Part shown: positions 63,706 through 64,000 of the stretch, in pieces
Layout: the number at the start of each line of letters is the position of its first letter
Position numbering within the stretch: the stretch's first letter is position 1
Assembly: GCF_017948485.1 (NCBI RefSeq)
Contig: NZ_JAFFSX010000011.1
Span: forward strand, 186,001-250,000
Reading direction: 5' to 3'
DNA length: 64,000 nt
From: Streptomyces sp. GESEQ-35
GTDB taxonomy: Bacteria > Actinomycetota > Actinomycetes > Streptomycetales > Streptomycetaceae
Made by a program: the position numbers and the translations under genes
Notes under the pieces: model-generated
Database searches by the model: none
What the model saw: the letters and a program-made list of their open reading frames with translations, nothing else
Told to the model about the DNA's origin: nothing

Positions 63706-64000
63706 ATGGCACCAGCCGCCATCACGCTAGCCGCAGACGCTCCCACGCTGTCTGCCGCAAACACCGGATTCATGCTGATCTGTTCGGCCCTGGTGTTGCT
63801 CATGACCCCCGGTCTCGCCTTCTTCTACGGCGGCATGGTCCGGGTCAAGAGCACTCTGAACATGCTGATGATGAGCTTCATCAGCATCGGCATCGTGACC
63901 ATCCTGTGGGTGCTGTACGGCTTCTCCCTCGCCTTCGGCACGGACAAGGGCAGCATCATCGGCTGGACGTCGGACTACGTCGGACTCAGCGGCGTCGAGA
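63706..64000 (+). CDS. amtB: Ammonium transporter (3' end outside window)
   Basis: The first 98 codons are present. A short N-terminus (APAAITLAADAPTLSAANTG) precedes the first helix FMLICSALVLLMTPGLAFFY, then GGMVRVKSTLNMLMMSF and ILWVLYGFSLAFG, the Amt/Mep start with the conserved TPGLAFFYGG. Imports ammonium and is normally regulated by GlnK. Upstream GlnR site and GAGGAG ribosome site fit the usual amtB-glnK-glnD operon. Confidence 0.94.
   Translation, partial: MAPAAITLAADAPTLSAANTGFMLICSALVLLMTPGLAFFYGGMVRVKSTLNMLMMSFISIGIVTILWVLYGFSLAFGTDKGSIIGWTSDYVGLSGVE

Overview
The window reads as the core region of a Streptomyces chromosome. GC is very high with strong third-position GC, GTG starts are common, and the gene set is typical of the genus (conservons, NdgR, HupS with a Lys/Ala tail, AbsB-type RNase III, NsdA, GlcP, GlnR-type amtB upstream region). 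From memory the order matches the S. coelicolor SCO5535-SCO5583 interval, with some local insertions; this was not checked by alignment.

Layout. 1-4.4 kb: end of a membrane protein, a secreted trypsin, a decayed MFS transporter, a YceI protein and a 63-aa protein. 4.9-15.6 kb: two tandem four-gene conservons (cvnABCD: sensor kinase, roadblock protein, DUF742 protein, Ras-like GTPase). 15.6-17.5 kb: accB-accE acyl-CoA carboxylase subunits on the minus strand. 17.8-21.4 kb: FAH-family hydrolase, gltX, a HAD phosphatase, and a cluster of five tRNAs (Gln-Glu-Glu-Gln-Glu). 21.5-26.8 kb: a MerR regulator, a decayed DUF4188-like fragment, ndgR divergent from leuCD, a small protein, and hupS. 26.9-34 kb: cofC, plsC-gpsA-ddlA, a DUF3515 lipoprotein, an Lrp-type small protein, thiL-thiD, rpmB. 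34-44 kb: a DAK2/YloV protein, a TPR-Hsp90 pair, and recG. 44-49.4 kb: rsmD-coaD, a coiled-coil protein, DUF177-rpmF-rnc-mutM. 49.4-64 kb: HxlR/flavodoxin pair, CAP-domain protein, acyP, a small coiled-coil protein, smc, glcP, an LLM oxidoreductase, ftsY, a prim-pol protein, nsdA, and the start of amtB.

Main discoveries. (1) recG carries a 338-aa in-frame intein that splits the Walker A motif between its Lys and Thr. It starts with Ala and has the Trp/Cys/Thr triplet of class 3 inteins, plus two LAGLIDADG motifs, and its DNA is visibly poorer in GC than the flanks. (2) A dispersed hairpin-headed repeat occurs four times, once inside the smc hinge region as an in-frame peptide and once at the break in the MFS pseudogene. 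(3) The cvnC/cvnD overlap is identical over 46 nt in both conservons, with rare codons kept around an embedded ribosome binding site. (4) gltX lies beside a cluster of exactly the two tRNA types that a non-discriminating GluRS charges. (5) A large TPR protein is translationally coupled to an Hsp90-family ATPase. (6) Several clean inverted repeats mark likely operators (HxlR/flavodoxin, NdgR, MerR, YceI, CAP/acyP).
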